From the NCBI RefSeq assembly GCF_003173775.1, contig NZ_CP029552.1, positions 2,252,501 to 2,316,500 of the forward strand: a stretch of 64,000 nt of DNA. The letters run 5' to 3'. Under the pieces are notes generated by a model, which did no database searches, was not told where the DNA came from, and was given only the letters and a program-made list of their open reading frames with translations. Origin of the DNA: Methylobacterium sp. 17Sr1-1 (lineage in GTDB: Bacteria; Pseudomonadota; Alphaproteobacteria; Rhizobiales; Beijerinckiaceae). This document shows, piece by piece, positions 1 to 8,819 of this stretch. Every line of letters starts with the position of its first letter. The stretch's first letter is position 1. The translations under genes were made by a program, and so were the position numbers.

Positions 1-731
1 GCCGCGATCATGTAGTTGACCGCCGTGTCGCGGGCGGCGCTCCAGCGGTTGGTGAGCGGGTTGAAGACGACGCCGGTCGTGTCGGTGAGCTCAAGGCCGC
101 CGGCCTCGACGGAGTCGCGCAGTTCGTCCGGGGTGACGAACTTGTCCCAGTCGTGGGTGCCCTTCGGCAGCCAGTTGAGGACGTATTCCGCCCCCACGAT
201 GGCCAGCGCGAAGGAGCGCATCGTCCGGTTGATCGTGGCGGCGAAGAATAGGCCGCCGGGCTTCACCGCCGTGCAGGCGGTGCGCACGAAGGCCGGCATG
301 TCGGTGACGTGCTCGACCACCTCCATGGCGCAGACCACGTCGAAGCGCTCGCCCGAAGCCACCACGGCCTCGATCGTCTCGGCGCGGTAGCGCACCGGGA
401 CGCCGGCCTCGTCGGCATGGGCCTGTGCGATCTTCACGTTGGTGACCGCAGGGTCGAGGCCGGTCACCTCGGCGCCCAGGCGCGCCAGGGGCTCCGACAG
501 AACGCCGCCGCCGCAGCCGACATCGACGAGGGTGAGGCCCGAGAGCGGCGCCGGCGCCAGCGGGTCGCGGCCGAAATGCCGGCAGACCGTATCGCGGATA
601 TAGGTGAGGCGCACCGGGTTGAAGCGGTGCAGCACCCGCATCGGCCCGGCTTCGTCCCACCAGGTCGCGGCCAGGCGATCGAAGCGGGCGACCTCGTCGC
701 GGTCGATCGAGGGTCCGGTCGGTTCGCTCAT
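1..731 (-). CDS. ubiG: Ubiquinone biosynthesis O-methyltransferase UbiG (C-terminus cut by window edge)
   Basis: SAM-dependent methyltransferase for the two O-methylation steps of ubiquinone synthesis. Reading from an ATG at 731-729, the protein begins MSEPTGPSIDRDEVARFDRL. The class I SAM-binding motif VDVGCGGG lies near residue 70 and an EVVEH motif near residue 135, both as expected for UbiG. The frame is open to base 1, giving about 243 residues against about 250 for the family, so only a few C-terminal residues are missing. It is divergent from lysC, an arrangement common in Rhizobiales. The intergenic region carries two copies of a 12-base direct repeat (739-750 and 760-771) of unknown meaning. 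Confidence 0.9.
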   Translation of the reverse strand, partial: MSEPTGPSIDRDEVARFDRLAATWWDEAGPMRVLHRFNPVRLTYIRDTVCRHFGRDPLAPAPLSGLTLVDVGCGGGVLSEPLARLGAEVTGLDPAVTNVKIAQAHADEAGVPVRYRAETIEAVVASGERFDVVCAMEVVEHVTDMPAFVRTACTAVKPGGLFFAATINRTMRSFALAIVGAEYVLNWLPKGTHDWDKFVTPDELRDSVEAGGLELTDTTGVVFNPLTNRWSAARDTAVNYMIA

Positions 732-893
732 CGGCGCCAAGCCTTCCTGTAGCGACAAGCCTTCCTGTGGGGATGGAGGTCTCGTCTCGACCGCCGAGGT
801 AGCGCAGCCGCCGTCCCGGGCCAACCGCCCTGAGACGTCATGCGCAAGGACGGGTGCAAGGACGGCTGACGGACCGACTTGCCGGCCGCGACA

Positions 894-922
894 TTGACAC
901 CGCCCCGGCCCGCTTGTACCCG
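894..922 (+). promoter_or_regulatory. Candidate sigma-70 promoter for lysC
   Basis: A consensus -35 hexamer TTGACA at 894-899 is followed after 17 bases by TACCCG, a weak -10. It sits about 60 bases before the lysC start codon. The -35 match is exact, but the -10 is poor, so this is only a candidate. Confidence 0.3.
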
Positions 923-979
923 CCGGACGCCCGCGGCTTCGCGCTGCGGCATGAGACAAGTTTGTTCGATCGGATCCCC

Positions 980-2215
980 ATGCCCCGCCTGGTGATGAAA
1001 TTCGGCGGCACCTCCGTCGCCACGGTCGACCGCATCCGCAACGTCGCCCGCCACGTTGCCCGCGAGGTGCGGGCCGGCTACGAGGTGGCGGTCGTCGTCT
1101 CGGCGATGTCCGGCAAGACCAACGAGCTCGTGGCCTGGTGCAAGGACGCCTCGGCCCTTTACGCCCAGTCCGAGTACGACGCGGTCGTCGCCTCGGGCGA
1201 GCAGGTCACCTCCGGCTTGCTCGCCATCGTGCTCAACGAGATGGGCCTCAAGGCCCGCTCCTGGCAGGGCTGGCAGATCCCGATCGAGACCTCCGACCAG
1301 CACGGCTCGGCCCGGATCCAGAACATCGACGGCGCCCGCCTCGATGCCGCCTTCAAGCGCGGCGAGGTCGCGGTGATCGCCGGCTTCCAGGGCATCCATG
1401 CCGAGACCGGCCGCTTGACGACCCTCGGGCGCGGCGGCTCGGACACCAGCGCGGTCGCGGTCGCGGCGGCGATCGGCGCCGAGCGCTGCGACATCTACAC
1501 CGACGTCGACGGCGTCTACACCACCGACCCGCGGGTGGTGCCGAAGGCCCAGCGCCTCGAAAAGGTGGCCTTCGAGGAGATGCTCGAGATGGCCTCGCTC
1601 GGGGCCAAGGTGCTCCAGGTGCGCTCGGTCGAGCTCGCCATGGTGCACCGGGTGCCGACCACCGTGCGCTCCTCCTTCGACGACCCCGACGACGCCCGCC
1701 CCGGCACCCTCATCTGCGACGAGGACGATATCGTGGAACAGCAGATCATCACGGGCATCGCCTTCTCGAAGGACGAGGCCCAGATCACGCTTCGCCGGGT
1801 GAAGGACAAGCCCGGCATCGCCGCCGCCATCTTCGGCCCGCTGGCAGACGCCAACATCAACGTCGACATGATCATCCAGGTCGTGTCGGGCGACGGGGCG
1901 GCCACCGACATGACCTTCACGGTGCCGGCGGCGGATTACGAGCGCGCCCGCACGATCCTCGACGCGCAACGCGGCGCGGTCGAGTTCGAGCGGATCGAGG
2001 GCGCCACCGACGTGGTCAAGGTCTCGGCGATCGGCGTCGGCATGCGCAGCCATGCCGGCGTCGCCGCCAAGGCGTTCCGGGCCCTGGCCGAGAAGGGCAT
2101 CAACATCCGGGCGATCACCACCTCGGAGATCAAGTTCTCGGTGCTGATCGACGCCGCCTATACCGAACTCGCGGTGCGCACGCTGCACTCGCTCTACGGC
2201 CTCGACAAGGCCTGA
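980..2215 (+). CDS. lysC: Aspartate kinase
   Basis: Phosphorylates L-aspartate, the first step toward lysine/diaminopimelate, threonine and methionine. The N-terminus MPRLVMKFGGTSVA carries the KFGGTSV nucleotide-binding signature of aspartokinases. The kinase domain fills about residues 1-245, with GRGGSDTSAVA near residue 155. Two ACT regulatory domains follow (about 265-330 and 345-405), the usual site of end-product inhibition. Length is 411 residues, typical for the single-function enzyme. I chose the ATG at 980 because it starts exactly at the conserved motif; the frame stays open upstream to 854, but that extension looks non-coding. A hairpin follows the stop. Confidence 0.96.
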   Translation: MPRLVMKFGGTSVATVDRIRNVARHVAREVRAGYEVAVVVSAMSGKTNELVAWCKDASALYAQSEYDAVVASGEQVTSGLLAIVLNEMGLKARSWQGWQIPIETSDQHGSARIQNIDGARLDAAFKRGEVAVIAGFQGIHAETGRLTTLGRGGSDTSAVAVAAAIGAERCDIYTDVDGVYTTDPRVVPKAQRLEKVAFEEMLEMASLGAKVLQVRSVELAMVHRVPTTVRSSFDDPDDARPGTLICDEDDIVEQQIITGIAFSKDEAQITLRRVKDKPGIAAAIFGPLADANINVDMIIQVVSGDGAATDMTFTVPAADYERARTILDAQRGAVEFERIEGATDVVKVSAIGVGMRSHAGVAAKAFRALAEKGINIRAITTSEIKFSVLIDAAYTELAVRTLHSLYGLDKA

Positions 2216-2260
2216 CCCTTTCGGCCCGGACGAGATCCGGGACCCGACGAATCGATCCCC

Positions 2261-2296
2261 AACGCCCCGTCCGCGACGACTCGCGAGCGGGGCGTT
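2261..2296 (+). terminator. Hairpin downstream of lysC
   Basis: A 9-bp perfect stem (AACGCCCCG at 2261-2269 with its complement at 2288-2296) encloses an 18-base loop that includes a TCGCGA palindrome. It lies 45 bases after the lysC stop. There is no strong U tract, so termination function is inferred. Confidence 0.45.
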
Positions 2297-2449
2297 CCTG
2301 CAGGGAGCGGGGGATCGGCCCCGTCCCCCGGAAAGGTCGCTTGCCCGCCGGGCGCCGGACTCGCTATACGGCGATGACGGGGCCGATGCGTCAGGCCCGC
2401 GCAGGATCGGCCTCAGGGTTGCACTGCGCCGGGTCCGGCTCGCTAAAGG

Positions 2450-4726
2450 GTGGAACACGACACGATGCCCGCAGCGCCTGGAGGCCCGCGCCTGCTACTG
2501 CGCCGCCTTCGCGAGGCCATGGCGGAGCCCGTCGGCCCGCAGGCGCGCCTCGACCGCATCGTGGTCCTGATCGCGTCCAACATGGTCGCGGAGGTCTGCT
2601 CGGTCTACGTCCTGCGCGACGACGGCAACCTCGAACTCTTCGCCACCGAAGGTCTCAACCGCGAGGCGGTGCACCTCACCACCATGCGGGCCGGCGAGGG
2701 CCTGGTCGGCCTGATCGCCGCCACCGCCGAGCCGCTCTCGCTCTCCGACGCCCAGTCGCATCCCGCCTTCTCGTACCGGCCGGAGACCGGCGAGGAGGTC
2801 TACCACGCGTTCCTCGGCGTGCCGCTCCTGCGGGCCGGCAACACACTCGGCGTGCTGGTGGTGCAGAACCGCACCTACCGGGTCTATTCCGAGGAGGAGA
2901 TCGAGGCGCTCCAGACCACCGCCATGGTGCTGGCGGAGATGATCGCCTCGGGCGAGCTGCAGGCCCTGTCGCCCGGCACCGTCAGCGCCTCGCGCCGGGC
3001 GCTCAGCCAGTGCGGCGTGGCGCTCGCCGACGGCGTCGGCCTCGGCCACGTCGTGCTGCACGAGCCGCGCATCGTGGTCCGCAACCTGATCGCCGAGAAT
3101 GTCGAGCGCGAGGCCTCGCGCCTCGACACCGCCATCGCGGAGGTGCGCGCCGCCATCGACGACCTCGTCGAGCGCGGCGACGTCGCGGGGGCCGGCGAGC
3201 ACCGCGAGGTGCTCGAGACCGTGAGGATGTTCGCCCACGACCAGGGCTGGCTCCGGCGGATGCGCGAGGCGGTGCTGTCGGGCCTCACTGCCGAGGCGGC
3301 GGTGGAGCGGGTGCAGTCGGACAACCGCGCCCGGATGCTGCGCCAGAGCGATCCCTACCTGCGCGAGCGCCTGCACGACCTCGACGACCTCGCCAACCGG
3401 CTGCTGCGACAGCTCGTCGGCCACCCGACGGTCGGGCCCGACGCGATGCCGGAGAACGCCATCCTGGTGGCCCGCTCGATGGGTCCGGCGGCGCTCCTCG
3501 ACTACGACCGCGCCCGCCTGCGCGGCGTGGTGCTGGAGGAGGGCGGTCCGACGAGCCACATCGCCATCGTGGCCCGTGCGCTCGGCATCCCGGCGGTAGG
3601 CGAGGTGGCGAACGCCACGGCTCTGGTCGAGACCGGCGACGCCATCATCGTCGACGGCGGCACGGGCGAGATCCAGATCCGGCCCGGGCCCGAGATCGAG
3701 GCCGCCTATGCCGAGAAGGCACGCCTGCGCGCCCGGCGCCAGGAGCAGTACCGGTCCCTCCGCGACGTGCCGGCGGTCACCCGGGACGGGGTCGCGGTCG
3801 GGCTGCAGCTCAATGCCGGCCTCATCGTCGACCTGTCGCACCTGAACGAGACCGGGGCCGAGGGCGTCGGGCTGTTCCGCACCGAGCTGCAATTCATGGT
3901 CGCCGAGCGGATGCCGTCGGCGGCCGAGCAGCAGGTGCTGTACGAGGCGGTGTTCGATGCCGTCGGCGACCTGCCGGTGACGATCCGGACCCTCGACATC
4001 GGCGGCGACAAGGTGCTGCCCTACATGAAGGCGCTGGAGGAGGAGAACCCGGCCCTCGGCTGGCGGGCGATCCGCATCGGCCTCGACCGGCCCGGCCTCC
4101 TGCGGATGCAGCTGCGCGCACTCTTGAAGGCCGCCCGCGGCCGCCCGCTCAAGATCATGTTCCCGATGGTCGCGACGGTCGACGAGTTCGTCCAGGCGCG
4201 GGCGATCGTCGAGCGCGAGAAGGCGCACCTCACCCGCCACGGCCACCCACTGCCGGCGGATTGCCGCCTCGGCGTCATGGTCGAGGTGCCCTCGCTGCTG
4301 TTCCAGATGGACGAGATCGCGGCCGAGGCCGACTTCCTCTCCGTCGGCTCGAACGACCTGATGCAGTTCCTGTTCGCGGTCGACCGCGAGAACCGCCAGG
4401 TCGCCAACCGCTTCGACCCGTTGAGCGCCGCGGCGCTCCGCGCCTTCCGGCTGATCGCCGAGCGAGCCGAGGCCGCCGGCACCCCGGCCACGGTCTGCGG
4501 CGAGATCGGCGGGCGGCCGCTCGAGGCGATGGCGCTGATCGGGCTCGGTTTCCGCGCGCTGTCGATGTCGCCGGCCTCGATCGGCCCGGTGAAGGCGATG
4601 GTGCTGGGGCTCGATGCCGGCGCCGTCGCGGCCTTCCTGGAGCAGGAACTGGCGCGGACGCGGGACGGGGCGTCGCTTCGCCCGGCACTCGCGGCCTTCG
4701 CGGAGGAGCACGGCGTTCCGGTCTGA
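2450..4726 (+). CDS. ptsP: Phosphoenolpyruvate-protein phosphotransferase, nitrogen-PTS enzyme I
   Basis: Enzyme I of the regulatory nitrogen PTS: it autophosphorylates from phosphoenolpyruvate and passes phosphate to NPr, signalling nitrogen/carbon state rather than importing sugar. An N-terminal GAF domain (about residues 20-170) distinguishes it from sugar enzyme I. Then come the enzyme-I N domain, the phosphohistidine site GGPTSHIAIVAR with H370 as active histidine, and the PEP-binding TIM barrel (about 420-740). Length is 758 residues, normal for EI-Ntr. The start is ATG at 2450; an ATG at 2465 in the same frame is an alternative. Its place between lysC and prfA is conserved in Rhizobiales. 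Confidence 0.95.
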   Translation: MEHDTMPAAPGGPRLLLRRLREAMAEPVGPQARLDRIVVLIASNMVAEVCSVYVLRDDGNLELFATEGLNREAVHLTTMRAGEGLVGLIAATAEPLSLSDAQSHPAFSYRPETGEEVYHAFLGVPLLRAGNTLGVLVVQNRTYRVYSEEEIEALQTTAMVLAEMIASGELQALSPGTVSASRRALSQCGVALADGVGLGHVVLHEPRIVVRNLIAENVEREASRLDTAIAEVRAAIDDLVERGDVAGAGEHREVLETVRMFAHDQGWLRRMREAVLSGLTAEAAVERVQSDNRARMLRQSDPYLRERLHDLDDLANRLLRQLVGHPTVGPDAMPENAILVARSMGPAALLDYDRARLRGVVLEEGGPTSHIAIVARALGIPAVGEVANATALVETGDAIIVDGGTGEIQIRPGPEIEAAYAEKARLRARRQEQYRSLRDVPAVTRDGVAVGLQLNAGLIVDLSHLNETGAEGVGLFRTELQFMVAERMPSAAEQQVLYEAVFDAVGDLPVTIRTLDIGGDKVLPYMKALEEENPALGWRAIRIGLDRPGLLRMQLRALLKAARGRPLKIMFPMVATVDEFVQARAIVEREKAHLTRHGHPLPADCRLGVMVEVPSLLFQMDEIAAEADFLSVGSNDLMQFLFAVDRENRQVANRFDPLSAAALRAFRLIAERAEAAGTPATVCGEIGGRPLEAMALIGLGFRALSMSPASIGPVKAMVLGLDAGAVAAFLEQELARTRDGASLRPALAAFAEEHGVPV

Positions 4727-5226
4727 CGGGTCCGGGCCGAATTGGCCGGCACCGCGAATTCGGTAACCTCGCCGTGCGATCGTTCTGACGTTGGGAAAGA
4801 CCCTCTCCGGTTGCGAAGGCCCTGTGGCATGCGGGGCTTGCGGCGGAGTCCGCCGGCCGCCGCCTTTCGAGCTGGCGCTGACTGGAGAGGGGGTGAGAGA
4901 TGTGAACGGCTGGCCGTTCGTGACGATCACCATCGTGAAACGCCCGACCGGATGGGTTGTCACCATCACGATCGGGCTGATGTAATGACGTCAACCTAAC
5001 AAGAGGGGTCGCGGGGTGCCACCCGCGGCTCCTCGCCTGAAAAGATAGGGCATGCGACCCTCGTTCGCAAAGGGGCTCTCGCGTCCGCCCGCCGGCGGCA
5101 TGGCTTTTGTCCACGGCCGCGCCGACTCCCCAACCCCCGCAGACCTGCTATACGCGGCACCATCTCCGGCACCGGGCGCGGGCCGCCCCGGATGACCCGG
5201 CTCGTCGCAATGGCCATATCCCGTTC
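4727..5226. other. 500-bp gap between ptsP and prfA
   Basis: No standard gene is visible apart from the small candidate ORF at 4902-4985. The segment just before prfA (about 5100-5226) stays open in the prfA frame but lacks coding character. Confidence 0.4.
4902..4985 (+). CDS. Candidate 27-residue peptide, beta-strand-like
   Basis: A GTG at 4902 is preceded by a purine-rich stretch (GGAGAGGGGG, 4884-4893) at plausible ribosome-binding distance. It would encode VNGWPFVTITIVKRPTGW followed by VVTITIGLM, a strikingly alternating hydrophobic/threonine pattern that looks like two beta strands around a KRPTGW turn. The same frame is open back to a TTG at 4791, giving 64 residues with a CGACGG motif. 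I recognise no family. It could be a real small protein or chance. Confidence 0.2.
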   Translation: MNGWPFVTITIVKRPTGWVVTITIGLM

Positions 5227-6306
5227 ATGATCGCGATCCCGTCCGACCGTCTCGACGCCATCCTGGCCCGCCACGACATCGTCACCGCCACCCTGAGCGC
5301 CGGGGAGGCCGAGGCGGAGAGCTTCGTGCAGCTCTCGCGCGAGCTCTCCGACCTCGATGCCGTGGTCGAGGCGATCCGGGCCTTCCGGGCCGCCGAGACG
5401 GCGCTCCGCGGCGTCGAGGAGATGATCGAGGAGGGCGATCCCGAGATGCGGGCGCTCGCGGCGGAAGAGAAGCCGGAGGCCGAGGCCGCCCGCGACGCCG
5501 CCGCCCGGGCGCTCCAGCTCCTGCTCCTGCCCAAGGACGCCGCCGACGAGAAGAGCGCGATCCTCGAGGTGCGCGCCGGCACCGGCGGCGACGAGGCGGC
5601 GCTCTTCGCCGGCGACCTCTTCCGGATGTATTCACGCTACGCCGACCTGAAGGGCTGGCGGGTCGAGGTCATCTCCGAGAGCCCCGGCACGATGGGCGGC
5701 TATCGCGAGGTCGTGGCCGAGGTAAAGGGGCGGGGTGTCTTCGCCCGGCTGAAATTCGAGAGCGGCGCCCACCGGGTGCAGCGGGTGCCCGACACAGAAA
5801 CGCAGGGGCGCATCCACACCTCCGCCGCCACCGTGGCGGTGCTGCCGGAGGCCGAGGAGGTCGACATCCAGGTCAACGAATCCGACCTGAAGATCGACAC
5901 GATGCGGGCGCAAGGCGCCGGGGGCCAGCACGTCAACAAGACCGAATCGGCGATCCGCATCACCCACGTGCCGAGCGGCATCGTGATCTTCGTCCAGGAA
6001 GAGCGCTCGCAGCACAAGAACCGGGCCCGCGCCATGGCGCTGCTGCGGGCCAAGCTCTACGACCAGGAGCGCAGCCAGAAGGACGCCGCCCGCGCCGCGG
6101 ACCGCCGCGCCCAGGTCGGCAGCGGCGACCGCTCGGAGCGGATCCGCACCTACAACTTCCCGCAGGCGCGGGTGACCGACCACCGCATCAACCTGACGCT
6201 CTACAAGCTGGAGGAGGTGATGGCCGGCACCGCCCTCGACGAGGTGGTGGACGCGCTGATCACCGAGCACCAGGCGGCTCTGCTCGCCGCCGAGGGGATG
6301 GCGTGA
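5227..6306 (+). CDS. prfA: Peptide chain release factor 1
   Basis: Recognises UAA and UAG stop codons and triggers peptidyl-tRNA hydrolysis on the ribosome. The catalytic GGQ motif is at residues 232-234 within [18 protein letters not shown]. The C-terminal stretch [14 protein letters not shown] is typical of RF1. Length is 359 residues, matching the family. The ATG at 5227 gives the family N-terminus; the frame is open upstream to 5107, but that extension is not conserved-looking. Its stop overlaps the GTG start of prmC by 4 bases, so the factor and the enzyme that methylates its GGQ glutamine are translationally coupled. Confidence 0.97.
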   Translation: MIAIPSDRLDAILARHDIVTATLSAGEAEAESFVQLSRELSDLDAVVEAIRAFRAAETALRGVEEMIEEGDPEMRALAAEEKPEAEAARDAAARALQLLLLPKDAADEKSAILEVRAGTGGDEAALFAGDLFRMYSRYADLKGWRVEVISESPGTMGGYREVVAEVKGRGVFARLKFESGAHRVQRVPDTETQGRIHTSAATVAVLPEAEEVDIQVNESDLKIDTMRAQGAGGQHVNKTESAIRITHVPSGIVIFVQEERSQHKNRARAMALLRAKLYDQERSQKDAARAADRRAQVGSGDRSERIRTYNFPQARVTDHRINLTLYKLEEVMAGTALDEVVDALITEHQAALLAAEGMA

Positions 6307-7169
6307 CCGGGATCACCCCGGAGACGAGCCGGATCGCCGCCCGGGCGAAGGCCGCGGACGAACTCGCCGCCCGCGGCATCGAGACCGCCGCCCTCGATGC
6401 CCGGATCCTGGTCGAGGAGGCATTGGGCGTCACCGCCACCGACCTCGCGTTGCGCGGAGGCGAGCCTGTCGGGCCGGAGGGCGCCGAGCGCCTCGGCGCC
6501 TCTCTCGCCCGCCGCGCCGCGGGCGAGCCGGTGGCGCGGATCATCGGCGCCTGGGAGTTCTGGGGCTTGCCGTTCTGGCTCTCGCCCGAGACCCTGGTGC
6601 CGCGCCCCGACACAGAGACCCTGGTCGAGGCGGCGCTCTCCTTGAGGCTCGATGGCCCGCATCGCATCGTCGATCTCGGCACCGGCACCGGCTGCATCCT
6701 GGTCGCCCTGCTCACCGAGTGGCCGCGGGCCATCGGCCTCGGCATCGACCGGTCGGTCGGCGCCCTGCGCACCGCCCGGGCGAACGCCGCCCGCAACGGC
6801 GTGGCGGAGCGTGCCGCCTTCGCGGCCGGGGACTGGGCCGCGGCGCTCGAAGGGCCGTTCGATCTCGTGGTGGCGAACCCGCCCTACATCGCGAGCGACG
6901 TCATCGCCGGCCTCTCGGGCGAGGTGCGCGACCACGATCCCCGCCTCGCCCTCGACGGCGGCCCGGACGGGCTCGACGCCTACCGCACCATCCTGGCCCA
7001 GGTGCCGCGGCTGCTGAGGCCCGGCGGTCATCTGCTGGTCGAGATCGGCTACGATCAGGAGGAGCCCCTGCGCCAGCTCGCCGCCGCCCACGGCCTTAGC
7101 CCGCAGGTCCGGCGCGACCTCGCCGGGCACCCGCGGGTGGTCGTGATGACCGCAATGATCGAACCGTGA
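6303..7169 (+). CDS. prmC: Release factor glutamine N5-methyltransferase
   Basis: Methylates the glutamine of the GGQ motif in release factors, which raises termination efficiency. The SAM-binding motif [10 protein letters not shown] lies near residue 120, and the catalytic NPPY is at residues 192-195, the diagnostic motif for N-methylation of amide groups. Length is 288 residues, as in the family. The GTG start overlaps the prfA TGA (GTGA), the usual two-gene arrangement. Confidence 0.96.
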   Translation: MTGITPETSRIAARAKAADELAARGIETAALDARILVEEALGVTATDLALRGGEPVGPEGAERLGASLARRAAGEPVARIIGAWEFWGLPFWLSPETLVPRPDTETLVEAALSLRLDGPHRIVDLGTGTGCILVALLTEWPRAIGLGIDRSVGALRTARANAARNGVAERAAFAAGDWAAALEGPFDLVVANPPYIASDVIAGLSGEVRDHDPRLALDGGPDGLDAYRTILAQVPRLLRPGGHLLVEIGYDQEEPLRQLAAAHGLSPQVRRDLAGHPRVVVMTAMIEP

Positions 7170-7561
7170 CGCGGATTCTTGAGGTTCCTGTGGCCTTTGT
7201 GCATAAAATCGGCGCGAAGTCCCTTGGCGTCGCCGGCCGAACCCGCTAACGTCCCGGGGCAGATCGTGAACGGTCCGGACAACACAGCCAGGCTCAGTTC
7301 TTCGGGCGCGACATTGAGCGCGGACCTTTGGACGATCTTCCACCACCGGGCAGACCAATGAGCGCGTAGGCGGTCCGGTGCCCCGCATCTGTGGATCGAC
7401 GGTGGCCGGACCGTGAGACGGCCCGCGGTCGCACAGGGCAAGGCGGACATCGCTGGGGAGACGGAACGCGGCCCGGGAGAGGCCGCCCGGCTCCACGGAC
7501 GACGACCCGCCGCGCGCGAAGTCCCGCCCTTCAAGTCGTCGAAGAGGGTCAGTCGAGGCCG
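7170..7561. other. 392-bp gap between prmC and the DUF4167 gene
   Basis: An open frame of 60 codons (7179-7361) has no recognisable features. The second half (about 7390-7561) is open in the frame of the next gene but has no coding character. I see no RNA gene; the region probably holds the promoter and leader of the DUF4167 gene. Confidence 0.35.
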
Positions 7562-8626
7562 ATGAGACCGAACCAGAACAGGCGTATGCGTGGCCGCAAC
7601 CGCAGCAACAACAAGGGGCCGAACCCGCTGACCCGGGCCTACGAGTCGAACGGCCCCGACGTGAAGATCCGCGGTACCGCCCAGCACATCGCCGAAAAAT
7701 ACGCTCAGCTCGCCCGCGACGCCCAGGCGAGCGGCGATCCCGTGATGGCTGAGAACTACTTCCAGCACGGCGAGCACTATTTCCGTATCATCGCCGCCGC
7801 GAACGAGCAGTATCGTCAGCAATACGGCGGCACCTACGGCCGCCAGGGCTACGACGACGAGGATGACGGCGACGACGAGGCCGCGCCGACGAACGGCTAT
7901 CCGGCCCAGGATCGCGGCACCCACGAGCGTGGCCTCAACGGCTACGCCCAATCCGGCTACGGCGCCGCCGACGAGTACGGCGACCCCGGCCAGCAGCCGC
8001 AGCCCTACGACAATCGCGGCGACGACCGCCCGTCCCGCTTCGACCGGCAGGACCGCCAGGACCAGCCGCGTCAGGATCGGCCCGACCGGCAGGAGCGCCG
8101 CGAGCGCTTCCAGAACCGCCAGGAGCGCCAGCAGCGCGACCGCCAGGAGCGGTCCGAGCAGCGTCCCGAGCGGCAGGATCGCCCTGAGCGGCAGGACCGG
8201 GCCGAGCGCCAGGACCGCACCGAGCGTCAAGGCGGCGAGCGTCAGGATCCGTCCCGCGCCGAGCAGCCGCGCCAGGAGCCGGTGCGTCAGGAAGCCCCCC
8301 GTCAGGAAGGCTACCGCGAGGGCGGCCGCTCCGAGTTCCGCCGCGAGCGCCGCCGCGAGGAGCCCCGCTCCGAACCGGTCCTGGCCGCCGACGAGCCGAC
8401 CGGCCTGCCGGCTTTCCTGACCACCCCGGTGCGTCCCGTGGCTCCGGCACCGGCTCCGGTCGAGGAGGCGCCGCCGGCGCCCCCCGCCACGCCGGTCGAG
8501 GCGGAGGCCGACGCCCCGGCCCCCCGTCCGCGCCGCCGCCGCCGCACCCGGTTCGAAGGGACCGAGGGCGGGGCCGAGCCCGCCGGGGAGCTGTTCCCGA
8601 AGCCCGCTGATCCGTCGGGCGAGTAG
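7562..8626 (+). CDS. DUF4167 domain protein with Gln/Arg/Asp-rich disordered region
   Basis: The N-terminal 85 residues (MRPNQNRRMRGRNRSNNKGP onward, with HIAEKYAQLARDA and ENYFQHGEHYFRI) match the DUF4167 domain, an alphaproteobacterial family of unknown function with a basic, probably nucleic-acid-binding N-terminus. From about residue 150 to 290 the protein is a low-complexity run of RQDR, RQER and QDRPER-type repeats. A Pro/Ala-rich stretch and a basic RPRRRRRTRF patch near the C-terminus follow. Length is 354 residues. The ATG at 7562 begins exactly at the conserved domain. Position directly after prfA-prmC is conserved in Rhizobiales. Function unknown; RNA binding is inference. Confidence 0.85.
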   Translation: MRPNQNRRMRGRNRSNNKGPNPLTRAYESNGPDVKIRGTAQHIAEKYAQLARDAQASGDPVMAENYFQHGEHYFRIIAAANEQYRQQYGGTYGRQGYDDEDDGDDEAAPTNGYPAQDRGTHERGLNGYAQSGYGAADEYGDPGQQPQPYDNRGDDRPSRFDRQDRQDQPRQDRPDRQERRERFQNRQERQQRDRQERSEQRPERQDRPERQDRAERQDRTERQGGERQDPSRAEQPRQEPVRQEAPRQEGYREGGRSEFRRERRREEPRSEPVLAADEPTGLPAFLTTPVRPVAPAPAPVEEAPPAPPATPVEAEADAPAPRPRRRRRTRFEGTEGGAEPAGELFPKPADPSGE

Positions 8627-8645
8627 GCCCTCCGAGCGACGATTC

Positions 8646-8673
8646 GCCCGGCCTCCCGAAGGGGAGGCCGGGC
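8646..8673 (+). terminator. Strong hairpin after the DUF4167 gene
   Basis: A perfect 12-bp stem (GCCCGGCCTCCC, 8646-8657, pairing with 8662-8673) with a 4-base GAAG loop, 20 bases after the stop codon. No U tract follows, which is common in high-GC genomes. Confidence 0.6.
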
Positions 8674-8819
8674 TCGCGGCTGGACAGGGTTGCCAAGCTG
8701 CCTTGCCAAGCCGCCCTGACCGAGGCGCCGGACGAATTTTGCCTCGCCGCCCGTGGCGTTTCCCGCGCGGCTGCCTACCTGCCGCCCTGAAACGAACCGG
8801 ATCTCAGGCGGAGCGTACC

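Noticed and set aside
728..2458. A 576-codon open frame on the minus strand opposite lysC
   Set aside because: Shadow of lysC with no recognisable motif; the kinase is clearly on the plus strand.
1138..4788. A 1216-codon open frame on the plus strand
   Set aside because: It runs across lysC and ptsP in another frame and is Arg/Gly/Pro-rich; a high-GC shadow.
2495..4969. An 824-codon open frame on the minus strand opposite ptsP
   Set aside because: His/Arg/Gly-rich composition and no domain; antisense shadow of ptsP.
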